A DNA stretch of 64,000 bases. Origin: Gottfriedia sp002574545. GTDB lineage: Bacteria > Bacillota > Bacilli > Bacillales > Bacillaceae_G. Within the stretch, counting starts at the first letter, position 1; each line of letters begins with the position of its first letter. Below the pieces are notes generated by a model that worked only from the letters and a program-made list of their open reading frames with translations, was not told the origin of the DNA and did no database searches. The stretch lies in NCBI GenBank assembly GCA_052180195.1, contig CP197469.1. The stretch is one strand, 5' to 3'. This document shows positions 41,507 to 50,083 of the stretch, piece by piece. The position numbers were made by a program, and so were the translations under genes.

Positions 41507-42967
41507 TTAAACGGTAGCATCTCCGATTGTTTTTCCACCTTTTTGTTTTTGACTTTCACTAGCTTTTGTACGGATAACTAAGTGCCAGAATGCTCTGCCA
41601 TCAAATGGGATAAATGGCCACAAATAAGGTGTATTTAAAGTATTCAAGCTTGCTAAAAACAGGATAAATAATGTTGAACCAATCATAAAGCCTTTAATAC
41701 CTAATATTGCTGTTAAAATTAAGATAAAAAATTTGGCTAATTTATTGGCAAGTGCTAGCTCATAACTAGGCGTAGCATATGATCCAATCATAGACACAGC
41801 TGTATATAACACTACTTCCGGTTGGAAAAGCCCTACGTCAATTGCTACTTGACCAATCAATACTGCTGCAATAATCCCCATCGAAGTGGAAACTGCATTA
41901 GGTGTATGTATACTTGCCATTCGCAGGAATTCAATCCCCATATCTGCAATAATTAGTTGTAAATAAATTGGAATATTACTTGTTTCTTTTGGACCAATAT
42001 AACTTAATGATTTAGGTAATACCTCTGGATAATTACATAATAGTAACCAGAATGGCAATAAAAAGACTGACATAAAAATCCCTATATAACGACACCAGCG
42101 AAGGAATGTTCCGACAGAAGGAGTTTGTCTGAATTCTTCTGCATGTTGCATATGATGGTAATACGTTGCAGGCGTAATGATTACGCTCGGTGATGTATCC
42201 ACAATAATACATACATGACCTTCAAGAATATGGTTTGCTACAACGTCAGGTCTTTCCGAATATCTAACTAAAGGAAACGGATTATATCCTTGTTTTAAAA
42301 TAAATTCCTCTAATTTCTTATCTGTCATTGTCAGACCATCAACGTGAATACCTGTAATTCGATCTCGAACTTCTTTAACAAGTTCCGCATGCGCTAAACC
42401 TTCTATATAAGATAAACAAACATCTGTCTTTGAACTTTCACCTACTTGAAGAATTTCATTTCTTAAATTTTCATCGCGAATACGTCTTCTAATTAGGCCA
42501 GTATTATTAATAATGTTTTCGGTAAAACCATCCCGAGATCCACGTACTACTCGCTCAGTATCTGGTTCTGTTGGGCCACGCCCCGGATAACTTCTAACAT
42601 CGACTGCCAGTCCTTTATCTTCTCCATCAACTAATACTACAATTAAACCTGATAATACTTTTTTGATAACATCTTCAAACGTTAACACAGTTTCTACCGA
42701 TTGATGAACAATCGTATCCTCAATATTTTTAAACATTGATTTATTTTTCTCGACTTTTTCTAAACCAATTAAGTCGTCTAAAAATCTTTGAATAAAACTA
42801 GTATCCGTTAACCCGTTAACATAATAAAGATTCACTTCCACTTTATTTACAAATATTACACGTTTTCCAATGTCAAAACTTACTCCATAACCAATTCGAT
42901 CACTTATTGTATGAGCATTTGTAACTAGTTTATTTGTAAGTTTTGTCGGCTCTTTTTTCGTAGTCAT
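41507..42967 (-). CDS. spoVAF: Stage V sporulation protein AF (SpoVAF)
   Basis: GerA-family membrane protein of 486 residues, related to germinant receptor A subunits. N-terminal soluble part (about 1-290), then about five transmembrane segments (WCRYIGIFMSVFLLPFWLLL ...). Typical GerA motifs: 'VEGLVxxxRSYPGRGPTEPDTERVVRGSRDGF', seen as VDVRSYPGRGPTEPDTERVV. It modulates dipicolinic acid release in germination. It is the last gene of spoVA and overlaps spoVAEA by 4 bp. Confidence 0.95.
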   Translation of the reverse strand: MTTKKEPTKLTNKLVTNAHTISDRIGYGVSFDIGKRVIFVNKVEVNLYYVNGLTDTSFIQRFLDDLIGLEKVEKNKSMFKNIEDTIVHQSVETVLTFEDVIKKVLSGLIVVLVDGEDKGLAVDVRSYPGRGPTEPDTERVVRGSRDGFTENIINNTGLIRRRIRDENLRNEILQVGESSKTDVCLSYIEGLAHAELVKEVRDRITGIHVDGLTMTDKKLEEFILKQGYNPFPLVRYSERPDVVANHILEGHVCIIVDTSPSVIITPATYYHHMQHAEEFRQTPSVGTFLRWCRYIGIFMSVFLLPFWLLLCNYPEVLPKSLSYIGPKETSNIPIYLQLIIADMGIEFLRMASIHTPNAVSTSMGIIAAVLIGQVAIDVGLFQPEVVLYTAVSMIGSYATPSYELALANKLAKFFILILTAILGIKGFMIGSTLFILFLASLNTLNTPYLWPFIPFDGRAFWHLVIRTKASESQKQKGGKTIGDATV

Positions 42968-43527
42968 TGGAGTTCACTCCTCTCGAGGATATATTCAATT
43001 GCTTTTCTTGTAATGGGTGAACCGATCGATATATCATCTCTTCCACCCATCTTTCCAATATCTCCGATTCCTAAAATCAAAGGAATATTTAGTTGATCTA
43101 AGTTATAGACGGTGTCTCCATTTATTCTTCCGATTTCAATATCTGGTACTCCAAACTTATCAACACCGTATTCAGTTAAATTCCCTTCGTTATCAATGCT
43201 AACATCCACTTTTGTCCATTCTTGATGATGTGTATTTGATGCTACTGCTAGTGCAGCAATAACTTCGATATGTTTATCACTAGCTACGTATTTTAATGCT
43301 TTTTCTCCAGGACCTTCTCCCATATAGCCACTGTCATCAAATAATACAAATATTGGTTCTTTTTGTGCTTGCATTATGATTTCAACCATTTTCTTTCCAG
43401 AAAACTTAGTGGGATTACCTTGCGATTGTGATATTGTGCATCCGCCAAATTGTTTTGCCAAATACTCAATACTCCGATGTGCATATACATCTCCGTCGGT
43501 TACGATAATGATCCTTTTCTTTTTCAT
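42964..43527 (-). CDS. spoVAEA: Stage V sporulation protein AEA
   Basis: 187-residue soluble protein with 'RIIIVTDGDVYAHRSIEYLAKQFGG' and 'DISIGSPITRKAIEYILERS'. It lies between spoVAEB (3-bp gap) and spoVAF, in the usual place. In B. subtilis SpoVAEA is on the outer face of the spore inner membrane and takes part in dipicolinate release. Confidence 0.9.
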   Translation of the reverse strand: MKKKRIIIVTDGDVYAHRSIEYLAKQFGGCTISQSQGNPTKFSGKKMVEIIMQAQKEPIFVLFDDSGYMGEGPGEKALKYVASDKHIEVIAALAVASNTHHQEWTKVDVSIDNEGNLTEYGVDKFGVPDIEIGRINGDTVYNLDQLNIPLILGIGDIGKMGGRDDISIGSPITRKAIEYILERSELQ

Positions 43528-43530
43528 AAG

Positions 43531-43890
43531 TTAACCTTTTGGCTTAAAAAGAAGTGCGACTAAAAATGAGAATAAAATAGCTGCTGAAATTCCAGATGAA
43601 GTTAGAGAAAAGATCCCCATTCCTATACCAATAAATCCATGGTCACTTGCTTCTGCCATTGCTCCATGTAATAAAGAATGACCAAAACTAGTAATTGGAA
43701 CGGTTGCACCCGCACCTGCAAATTTTATTAGCTTATCGTATATGCCAAACCCATCTAAAATTGACCCAATTACTACAAATATGCACATCACATGCCCTGG
43801 TGTTAATTTTGTGAAATCAAACAATAACTGACCAACCACACAAATTAGACCACCTACTATAAAAGCAGTTATAAAATCCATCAAAAACAC
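43531..43890 (-). CDS. spoVAEB: Stage V sporulation protein AEB
   Basis: Membrane protein of 119 residues with about four hydrophobic segments: 'FLMDFITAFIVGGLICVVGQLLF', 'GHVMCIFVVIGSILDGFGIYDKLI', 'AGATVPITSFGHSLLHGAM'. It shares this pattern with SpoVAC. It is required for Ca-dipicolinate channel function in the spore. Confidence 0.93.
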   Translation of the reverse strand: MFLMDFITAFIVGGLICVVGQLLFDFTKLTPGHVMCIFVVIGSILDGFGIYDKLIKFAGAGATVPITSFGHSLLHGAMAEASDHGFIGIGMGIFSLTSSGISAAILFSFLVALLFKPKG

Positions 43891-43893
43891 CTC

Positions 43894-44901
43894 CTAACAG
43901 CTTTCGAAAACGACAGCATGAGAAATAGTTGGAATTGATTCTTTCTGTTGAATCATTGTCGGGCTTAAAAGAGCGCCGGTAGCCGCTACTAAAATTCGTT
44001 TATAAGTACCTTTATTTAACTCTTGAAATAAATGGCCATATGTTACAACCGCTGAACAAGCACATCCACTTCCACCAGCAAATACTTCTTGATTTTCTCG
44101 ATCATAGATTAACAATCCACAATCATTGTATTTTCCTGCCATATCATATCCTTCTTCTCTAACAAGTTGCTCGCAAATTGGTGCGCCTACAGCTGATAGA
44201 TCTCCAGTTACGATAAAATCATAATCATTAGGTGTTGTATTTGTGTCTTTAAAGTGTTGTACGATTGTATAGGCTGCGGCTGGTGCCATCGCAGAACCCA
44301 TATCAAATGGATCTGTCAAACCTAAATCCTGCACTGTACCGATTGTGGCGCATTTTACCTTAATTTTACTTTTTTTATTTGAAAGAAGAATACTACCTGC
44401 TCCAGTTACTGTAAAGGTTGCTGAATCTGGTTTTTGTCCACCATATTCTGTTGGATATCGATATTGCCTTTCTGCAGTAGCATTATGACTACTTGTTGCT
44501 GCTAATGTCATTTTTGCGTATCCACTATCGATTAACTGTGCACCAAGTGCAGCCGTTTCCATTGAAGTGGAGCATGCTCCAAACATACATAAAAAAGGTA
44601 GTTGTAATTCCCTTGCCATAAAGTTTGCAGTAACATTCTGATTTAATAAATCACCTGCTAAAAAAACATCGACATCTTCTACAGTTTTTTTTGCTTTTTT
44701 TAGTGTTACTGAAATTGCATTTCTCATTAATGCTCTTTCCGCTAATTCCCAATTATCCTCATTACAATGAAGATCTTCATAAGCATAATCAAATTTACCG
44801 GCTAACAGTCCCAGGTTTTCTTTTGGTCCGACAGCGGTGCCTGATGCTTGGACATAAACACCATTTTGAAACTCCCAAGTTTGTTTACCAACTAAAGCCA
44901 T
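43894..44901 (-). CDS. spoVAD: Stage V sporulation protein AD
   Basis: 335-residue thiolase-like protein that binds dipicolinic acid. Features: 'GVYVQASGTAVGPKENLG', 'FLCMFGACSTSMETAALGAQLI', 'VFAGGSGCACSAVVTYGHL'. GGAGGT lies before the ATG. It follows spoVAC with a 13-bp gap. Confidence 0.95.
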   Translation of the reverse strand: MALVGKQTWEFQNGVYVQASGTAVGPKENLGLLAGKFDYAYEDLHCNEDNWELAERALMRNAISVTLKKAKKTVEDVDVFLAGDLLNQNVTANFMARELQLPFLCMFGACSTSMETAALGAQLIDSGYAKMTLAATSSHNATAERQYRYPTEYGGQKPDSATFTVTGAGSILLSNKKSKIKVKCATIGTVQDLGLTDPFDMGSAMAPAAAYTIVQHFKDTNTTPNDYDFIVTGDLSAVGAPICEQLVREEGYDMAGKYNDCGLLIYDRENQEVFAGGSGCACSAVVTYGHLFQELNKGTYKRILVAATGALLSPTMIQQKESIPTISHAVVFESC

Positions 44902-44914
44902 ATGTAGTCACCTC

Positions 44915-45376
44915 CTAAAAAAATACTCTCAAAGCGTATCGGATCATTCCAACGATATATGCCGAAACAACTCCATAAACAATTACACAACCAGCAAGTT
45001 TAAACATATTTGTCGCAACCCCTAGAACTAGACCTTCACTTCTATGTTCCATTGCGGCACTTGTCATAGAGTTGGCAAAACCTGTTACAGGAACAGCTGA
45101 ACCTGCACCTGCAAATTGTCCAATTTTGTCATAAATCCCTAAACCTGTAAGTAAGCTAGAAATTAAAACAAGTGTAGCAACAGTTGGGTCACCTACATTT
45201 TTTTCAGTAAAATTAAAATAGTTTATATAGATTTTCGTAATACACTCTCCTAAAAAACAAATAAATCCCCCAACTAAAAATGCTTTAATACAATTTGTTA
45301 GTACTGGTTTTTTCGGTTGATATGCTTTTATATTCTCTTTATAATTAGCTTTTAATTTCCCACTCATTTTATCCAT
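44915..45376 (-). CDS. spoVAC: Stage V sporulation protein AC
   Basis: 153-residue membrane protein with about four segments: 'CIKAFLVGGFICFLGECITK', 'LVLISSLLTGLGIYDKIGQFAG', 'AGSAVPVTGFANSMTSAAM'. In B. subtilis it acts as a mechanosensitive channel for Ca-dipicolinate. N-terminus is basic. Confidence 0.94.
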   Translation of the reverse strand: MDKMSGKLKANYKENIKAYQPKKPVLTNCIKAFLVGGFICFLGECITKIYINYFNFTEKNVGDPTVATLVLISSLLTGLGIYDKIGQFAGAGSAVPVTGFANSMTSAAMEHRSEGLVLGVATNMFKLAGCVIVYGVVSAYIVGMIRYALRVFF

Positions 45377-45379
45377 CCT

Positions 45380-45796
45380 TTACTCTATAAAATATATCCA
45401 ATGAAATAACGAACCAAAAACTTTTCCTAATGCGATTGCCATTAATAAGTACACAATTTTCTTTTGAATGCCAATTCGTTTTGCTAAGATTGGAAATACG
45501 TTTAAAACTTCGGTTAACGCTGCAGCCAACATTCCAATAAAAATACCTGCTAACAAACCAATAAAAACTGAAAATAGATGCGGTAAATTGAATACGGTAT
45601 TTCGCAAACTGATCCAGCAACCAAAAATTGCTCCTAAAATAACTGAAAATTCATAAGCGCGTATTTTATGAATCGTTTTCGTTAACTGCGTTAGTCTCGG
45701 AATAATTCCAATTACCGATAAAAATGCTACAAATCCAGTACCGACAGCAATACCTCCTGAAAAACCTACAAATACGATTAACAATTGTTTAATCAT
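45380..45796 (-). CDS. spoVAB: Stage V sporulation protein AB
   Basis: 138-residue membrane protein with about five hydrophobic segments: 'IKQLLIVFVGFSGGIAVGTGFVAFLSVIG', 'RAYEFSVILGAIFGCW', 'VFIGLLAGIFIGMLAAAL'. It overlaps spoVAA by 8 bp. Role in spore dipicolinate uptake is from the family. Confidence 0.92.
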   Translation of the reverse strand: MIKQLLIVFVGFSGGIAVGTGFVAFLSVIGIIPRLTQLTKTIHKIRAYEFSVILGAIFGCWISLRNTVFNLPHLFSVFIGLLAGIFIGMLAAALTEVLNVFPILAKRIGIQKKIVYLLMAIALGKVFGSLFHWIYFIE

Positions 45797-46412
45797 CGGT
45801 ATTTACACTTTTGTTTGGCTTTTTATTTTCATTTACTAACATGTATTCATCAATTGAACGTTGATACTGAAACATTTCTACTTCAAGAGGACTCGGTTCT
45901 TCATTTAATCTTGTTTTAAACCATTGATTAAAAAATAAAATCATCCCAATTCCTAGTCCAAACGAGTATGGTACTTGAAATAATAAAGGTTTATAATTAA
46001 GTTCTCCTGTAATCATATAGTAAATTCGTTGTTGAACCTGCTGCATGCTAACATCTTCATGGAAATAAATAATAGCTAATGAAGAACCTGTAAATAACAA
46101 GATCCAAACGAAACAAAACAGAAAAAAGTGATCCTTTGAAACTTCATTTTTAAGTTCTATTATGCACATCGTCACTCCGATTAGTTCAAATGTAATGTCA
46201 GGTTCTATTTCTTGAATTAAAGGTAAAAGATCTAGAATATCAATAACTGTATGTGTACCATCCTCCTTTTTAGATTCATGTACAATGATATTTTTAATTT
46301 GGGTTAAATCAACATTTATCCCTTGTAATCGTGCAATCTCTCCTAGATGTACACGTTTACCTACTTGTACAACGATTCGATTAAGTAATTTAATATATAA
46401 CACCTTTTTCAT
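45789..46412 (-). CDS. spoVAA: Stage V sporulation protein AA
   Basis: 207 residues: N-terminal soluble domain (about 1-95, 'VYIKLLNRIVVQVGKRVHLGEIARLQG' type), then two transmembrane segments (about 98-118 and 145-168). First gene of spoVA, behind a sigma-G-like promoter. GAGGGG precedes the ATG. Confidence 0.92.
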   Translation of the reverse strand: MKKVLYIKLLNRIVVQVGKRVHLGEIARLQGINVDLTQIKNIIVHESKKEDGTHTVIDILDLLPLIQEIEPDITFELIGVTMCIIELKNEVSKDHFFLFCFVWILLFTGSSLAIIYFHEDVSMQQVQQRIYYMITGELNYKPLLFQVPYSFGLGIGMILFFNQWFKTRLNEEPSPLEVEMFQYQRSIDEYMLVNENKKPNKSVNTDD

Positions 46413-46454
46413 ACTTTCCCCTCAGTTTCAAAGCTTTATAAATTCAATTACAAC

Positions 46455-46483
46455 TAGTATGTGAAAACTTCCCAAAAATATAA
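46455..46483 (-). promoter_or_regulatory. Sigma-G-type promoter of spoVA
   Basis: -10 CATACTA (46455-46461) and -35 TTATA (46479-46483) with a 17-bp spacer on the minus strand. The -10 matches the sigma-G pattern fully; the -35 has one mismatch (T for G). This fits forespore expression of spoVA. Confidence 0.65.
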
Positions 46484-46593
46484 GTCCAGGAAGTTTTATC
46501 TGATTTTTTCGGTAAGTAAAATCAAGAAAAAACAAATTGCCAAAATAGATTTCATCTTTATTTGGAGCTTTTAGTTAACAGTAAATACAAAAT

Positions 46594-46641
46594 AAAAAAG
46601 CTGAAAAATCGTATTGTATTTCCTACGATTCTTCAGCTTTT
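46594..46641 (-). terminator. Terminator of the spoIIA operon
   Basis: AAAAAAGCTGAA pairs with TTCAGCTTTTTT, inner arms AATCGTA/TACGATT, just past the sigF stop. Confidence 0.85.
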
Positions 46642-46654
46642 TTAGCTCAAGATT

Positions 46655-47410
46655 TTATTTGATTTTGTCTTTCATTTGTTGGAGAATCTTCTTCTCTAGT
46701 CTTGAAACCTGCACTTGAGAAATTCCTAATCGCTCAGCAACTTCTGATTGAGTTTGATCTTTATAATATCTTAAATAGACAATTAATCGCTCTCTGTCAT
46801 CTAGTTGTTTAATCGCTTCTTTTAATGCAAATTTTTCAAACCAATTTGTTTCATGATTATCAGCAATTTGATCTAACAATGTAATTGGATCACCATCATT
46901 TTCATACACTGTTTCATGAATTGACGAAGGAGCTCTACTAGCTTCTTGTGCAAGTACAACATCCTCTGGTGTAATTTCCATATGAGTAGCAATCTCATTA
47001 ATTGTAGGCATTCTTCCAAGCGTTTTACTTAACTCTTCTTTTGCTTTTCGGATCTTATTATTTGTTTCCTTTAATGAACGACTTACTTTAACTGTTCCAT
47101 CGTCTCGAATAAATCGTTGGATTTCTCCGATAATCATCGGAACAGCATATGTAGAAAATCGTACATCATAAGATAGATCAAATTTATCTACCGATTTCAA
47201 CAATCCGATACAACCAATCTGAAATAAATCGTCTGGTTCATATCCACGGTTAATAAAGCGCTGAACAACTGACCATACAAGTCTCATGTTGTGCCCGACG
47301 ATGCTGTCTCTAGCCAATTGATCTCCAGCCTGACTACGCTTAATTAACTCTTTTAATTCATGATCCTTTAACTGCGCACGGGGTTGATCTTGCTTGACTT
47401 CTACGTCCAT
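46655..47410 (-). CDS. sigF: Forespore RNA polymerase sigma factor SigF
   Basis: Sigma-70 family factor that starts forespore transcription. Region 2: 'DDLFQIGCIGLLKSVDKFDLSYDVRFSTYAVPMIIGEIQRFIRDD'; region 4: 'ERLIVYLRYYKDQTQSEVAERLGISQVQVSRLEKK', split in two here. 251 residues. AGGAGA precedes the ATG. Its activity is held off by SpoIIAB until SpoIIAA is dephosphorylated. Confidence 0.97.
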   Translation of the reverse strand: MDVEVKQDQPRAQLKDHELKELIKRSQAGDQLARDSIVGHNMRLVWSVVQRFINRGYEPDDLFQIGCIGLLKSVDKFDLSYDVRFSTYAVPMIIGEIQRFIRDDGTVKVSRSLKETNNKIRKAKEELSKTLGRMPTINEIATHMEITPEDVVLAQEASRAPSSIHETVYENDGDPITLLDQIADNHETNWFEKFALKEAIKQLDDRERLIVYLRYYKDQTQSEVAERLGISQVQVSRLEKKILQQMKDKIK

Positions 47411-47422
47411 AGGCGATTCTCC

Positions 47423-47863
47423 TTAATTACTTAAAACATTGCTATTTGATAAGTACTTTTTAACCGTAATCGTTGTACCAACATTGACAGTGGACACAAC
47501 TTCACATTGATCCATGAAATTCTCCATAATCGTAAATCCCATGCCGGATCTTTCTAAATCTGGTTTTGAAGTATATAAAGGTTGCATTGCTTCATCTAAA
47601 TCAGCAATACCAATACCTTCATCTCTGATTGTTAAAGTTACTGTTTGATCTTCAAGAAGAACTGAAATGAATACGATCCCTTCAGGATTATTTTCATAAC
47701 CATGAATAATCGCATTTGTAACCGCCTCAGATACGACAGTTTTAATCTCAGTTAATTCATCTAAAGTAGGATCTAGCTGGGTAATAAACGCAGCTACAGT
47801 TACACGAGCAAATGATTCATTTTGACTTAATGCGGAAAATTGAAGGTTCATTTCATTTCGCAT
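47423..47863 (-). CDS. spoIIAB: Anti-sigma F factor SpoIIAB
   Basis: Serine kinase and anti-sigma factor of 146 residues. GHKL ATP-binding motifs: 'EAVTNAIIHGYEN', 'IRDEGIGIADL' and 'SGMGFTIMENFMD'. It binds and holds SigF and phosphorylates SpoIIAA. Its start overlaps the spoIIAA stop (TAATG). Confidence 0.97.
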   Translation of the reverse strand: MRNEMNLQFSALSQNESFARVTVAAFITQLDPTLDELTEIKTVVSEAVTNAIIHGYENNPEGIVFISVLLEDQTVTLTIRDEGIGIADLDEAMQPLYTSKPDLERSGMGFTIMENFMDQCEVVSTVNVGTTITVKKYLSNSNVLSN

Positions 47864-48213
47864 TATGCCACCCCCAATACATTAAGTCCATTTGACTCAT
47901 CATCGGCTAAATGAACAATCTTAAATAAGCCAGACATATCAAATAACCGTTTAATTGATGGAGAAATTGAACATACAACCATTTCTCCACCTTTATTTCG
48001 AATAACTTTGTATCTACCTAAAATGACACCTAAACCAGAACTATCCATAAAAGTTAAATGCTCAAGATTTAATAAAATATGTTTGATAGTCTGTGACTCT
48101 AATACCTCATTTACTTGCAAACGTAAATCCTCAGCTGTGTGATGATCTAGTTCGCCTGCAAGTCTTACACAAAGGATTGCATTTTTCACTTCAAGTTCAA
48201 TATTAAGACTCAC
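47863..48213 (-). CDS. spoIIAA: Anti-anti-sigma factor SpoIIAA
   Basis: STAS-domain protein of 116 residues. The phosphorylated serine is in LTFMDSSGLGVILGRY. When dephosphorylated (by SpoIIE) it displaces SigF from SpoIIAB. GTG start with GGGAGG 8 bases upstream. First gene of the spoIIA operon. Confidence 0.96.
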   Translation of the reverse strand: MSLNIELEVKNAILCVRLAGELDHHTAEDLRLQVNEVLESQTIKHILLNLEHLTFMDSSGLGVILGRYKVIRNKGGEMVVCSISPSIKRLFDMSGLFKIVHLADDESNGLNVLGVA

Positions 48214-48246
48214 TACAATAACCTCCCTATTTGACGGTTATTTTAG

Positions 48247-48276
48247 AGTTTCGTTAAAACTAAACCGAATTCCTTC
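48247..48276 (-). promoter_or_regulatory. Sigma-H-type promoter of spoIIA
   Basis: -35 GAAGGAATT (48268-48276) matches RnAGGAWWW; -10 AACGAAACT (48247-48255) is close to RnnGAATWW with one mismatch; the spacer is 12 bp. In B. subtilis spoIIA uses sigma-H with Spo0A. No strong 0A box was found by eye. Confidence 0.6.
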
Positions 48277-48342
48277 ACGTATGACAAAACTAGTGGTAAA
48301 ACGCCAAATCTTTCTGTAATACTCGAAATTAGTCGGAAGAAA

Positions 48343-49506
48343 TCAATTGAATCCTCCAACAGTACGCTTAAATAAATCATACCAATTAGCTTTACTTACC
48401 GATTTATTCGCAACCAAGTCTGTTTTTGATAAAACTTTATTACCTTGTTTTAATACTAAAACTCCGACAACTTGCCCTTTTTTAATTGGTGCTTGCATAT
48501 GTTTGTTCAACTTAATATCTTTTGTAATTTTATTCATCGCTTGACCCTTCTTCAATACAACTGAAACTGGGCTTTTTGTGATAACATTTACACCTTTAGA
48601 CTTACCTTTACTAATATTAAGTCTCTCAATACTCTCACCTTGTTTAATCAATTGCTTTACTTGATATTGATTAAATGCATAATCAAGCATATTTGTCATT
48701 TGGGCATTTCTTTCTTTAGAAGTTGGCGCCCCCATAATCACGCTAACTACTCGCATGTTGTTCTTCTTAGCAGTTGCTGTTAAACAATACTTTGCTTCCG
48801 CAGTAAATCCTGTTTTCAATCCATCTGCTCCTGGATAAAAACGGACAAGTTTATTCGTATTTACTAACCAAAATTGTTTTTCAGTATCTTTTCTCAAGTA
48901 ATCTTCATAAGTACCAGTAAACTTTGTGATTAATGGATATTTTAATAGCTCTCTTCCCATGACTGCCATATCATACGCCGATGAATAATGACCAGGTGCA
49001 GGTAGCCCAGTTGGATTTTCAAAATGTGTATTTTTTAATCCTAACTGTTTTACTTTTTTATTCATTAAAGCGACAAATGCCTCTTCTGTACCTGAAATTT
49101 TCTCTGCCATTGCAACCGATGCATCATTTCCTGAAGCGATTGCAATACCTTTCAACATTTCTCTTACTGTCATCTCTTCGCCAGGTTCTAAAAAGATTTG
49201 TGATCCGCCCATTGACGCAGCATGTTCACTTGTCATTACTTTATCATCTAACTTGAGATCTCCCTTATTGATTTCTTCCATAATAATAAGCATTGTCATA
49301 ATCTTAGTCATACTTGCTGGTGGAAGCTCTTTTCTAGCATCTTTTTCATATAAGATTTTTCCTGTGTCTTGTTCAATAATTACGGAAGATAATGCATTTT
49401 TTGCCAAACTGACATCATTATTTTGTGTTTCTCTTGCATTTACTTTAGGTAGTGCTAAAGAAAAGATCATAACACTACTTAAAAGAGTTAGTAATACCCT
49501 TTTCAT
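48343..49506 (-). CDS. dacF: D-alanyl-D-alanine carboxypeptidase DacF
   Basis: Forespore penicillin-binding protein that regulates cortex cross-linking. Signal peptide about 1-25 (MKRVLLTLLSSVMIFSLALP). S11 motifs: SMTK in PASMTKIMTM, SGN in IASGNDAS, KTG in DGLKTGFTAEAK. 387 residues, the same length as DacB but clearly a separate paralog. GGAGGG before the ATG. Just upstream of spoIIAA as in B. subtilis. Confidence 0.95.
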   Translation of the reverse strand: MKRVLLTLLSSVMIFSLALPKVNARETQNNDVSLAKNALSSVIIEQDTGKILYEKDARKELPPASMTKIMTMLIIMEEINKGDLKLDDKVMTSEHAASMGGSQIFLEPGEEMTVREMLKGIAIASGNDASVAMAEKISGTEEAFVALMNKKVKQLGLKNTHFENPTGLPAPGHYSSAYDMAVMGRELLKYPLITKFTGTYEDYLRKDTEKQFWLVNTNKLVRFYPGADGLKTGFTAEAKYCLTATAKKNNMRVVSVIMGAPTSKERNAQMTNMLDYAFNQYQVKQLIKQGESIERLNISKGKSKGVNVITKSPVSVVLKKGQAMNKITKDIKLNKHMQAPIKKGQVVGVLVLKQGNKVLSKTDLVANKSVSKANWYDLFKRTVGGFN

Positions 49507-49532
49507 CTATAACCCTCCATTCTTTTCATACA

Positions 49533-49542
49533 TATTTTTTCC
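49533..49542 (-). promoter_or_regulatory. Possible sigma-F -10 element of dacF
   Basis: GGAAAAAATA fits the sigma-F -10 pattern GGnnAnAHTn. No convincing GYATA -35 lies at the right distance (GTATT is 20 bp away), so the call is weak. Confidence 0.3.
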
Positions 49543-49596
49543 AAATATAAGTAGTTTAATCAAATACAGAAGAAAATATTAGAAAGAATGGAACTA

Positions 49597-49625
49597 TTTA
49601 CATATATGCGTACATATGATATAAG
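49597..49625 (+). promoter_or_regulatory. Promoter of the GntR-ABC cassette
   Basis: TTTACA (49597-49602), 17-bp spacer, TATAAG (49620-49625). The predicted start lies inside the palindrome at 49630-49661. Confidence 0.65.
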
Positions 49626-49629
49626 TAAG

Positions 49630-49674
49630 GTGTATTAAATATACCCATACACTTAATACACTCCATACACTTAA
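49630..49674 (+). promoter_or_regulatory. Probable GntR (YtrA-type) operator region
   Basis: Perfect inverted repeat GTGTATTAA (49630-49638) and TTAATACAC (49653-49661). CCATACACTTAA occurs twice, at 49645-49656 and 49663-49674, 18 bp apart. Placement just after the -10 box suggests autorepression by the first gene of the cassette. Confidence 0.6.
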
Positions 49675-49698
49675 GAAAACATATAAGGTGGTGATCTC

Positions 49699-50082
49699 TT
49701 GATAATTATTTTAGACCCAAGAAGCCATTTACCCCTTTGGGAGCAAATTGTTCTACAAACAAAAGAACAAATCCTAAGAAAGATTTTGGTAAATGGAGAT
49801 AAACTTCCTTCTGTACGTGAATTAGCAACTACATTAGTGATTAATCCAAATACTGTTAGTCGAGCCTATCAAGAATTAGAGCGCATCGGAGTCATCGAAA
49901 CGATAAGGGGTAAAGGAACATTTGTAATTGGTTTAACGAAGGAGACTGTTTCAACTGATACCCTTTTAAAATATAAAAATAAACTATCCAATTTATTAAT
50001 TGATTGTTTAACAGATGGCGTAAATGAGGAAGAAATAATTAATTGGGTAAAAGAGTTTTATTCTAATAAAGGAGCTGAATAG
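49699..50082 (+). CDS. GntR-family transcriptional regulator (YtrA subfamily)
   Basis: 127 residues. N-terminal winged helix: 'PLWEQIVLQTKEQILRKILVNGDKLPSVRELATTLVINPNTVSRAYQELERIGVI' pattern (about residues 12-66), 'ETIRGKGTFVIG' wing. The short C-terminus is typical of YtrA-type regulators, which lie next to ABC transporters. GGTGGTGATC precedes its start (TTG at 49699). First of three genes. Confidence 0.88.
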   Translation: MIIILDPRSHLPLWEQIVLQTKEQILRKILVNGDKLPSVRELATTLVINPNTVSRAYQELERIGVIETIRGKGTFVIGLTKETVSTDTLLKYKNKLSNLLIDCLTDGVNEEEIINWVKEFYSNKGAE

Positions 50083-50083
50083 T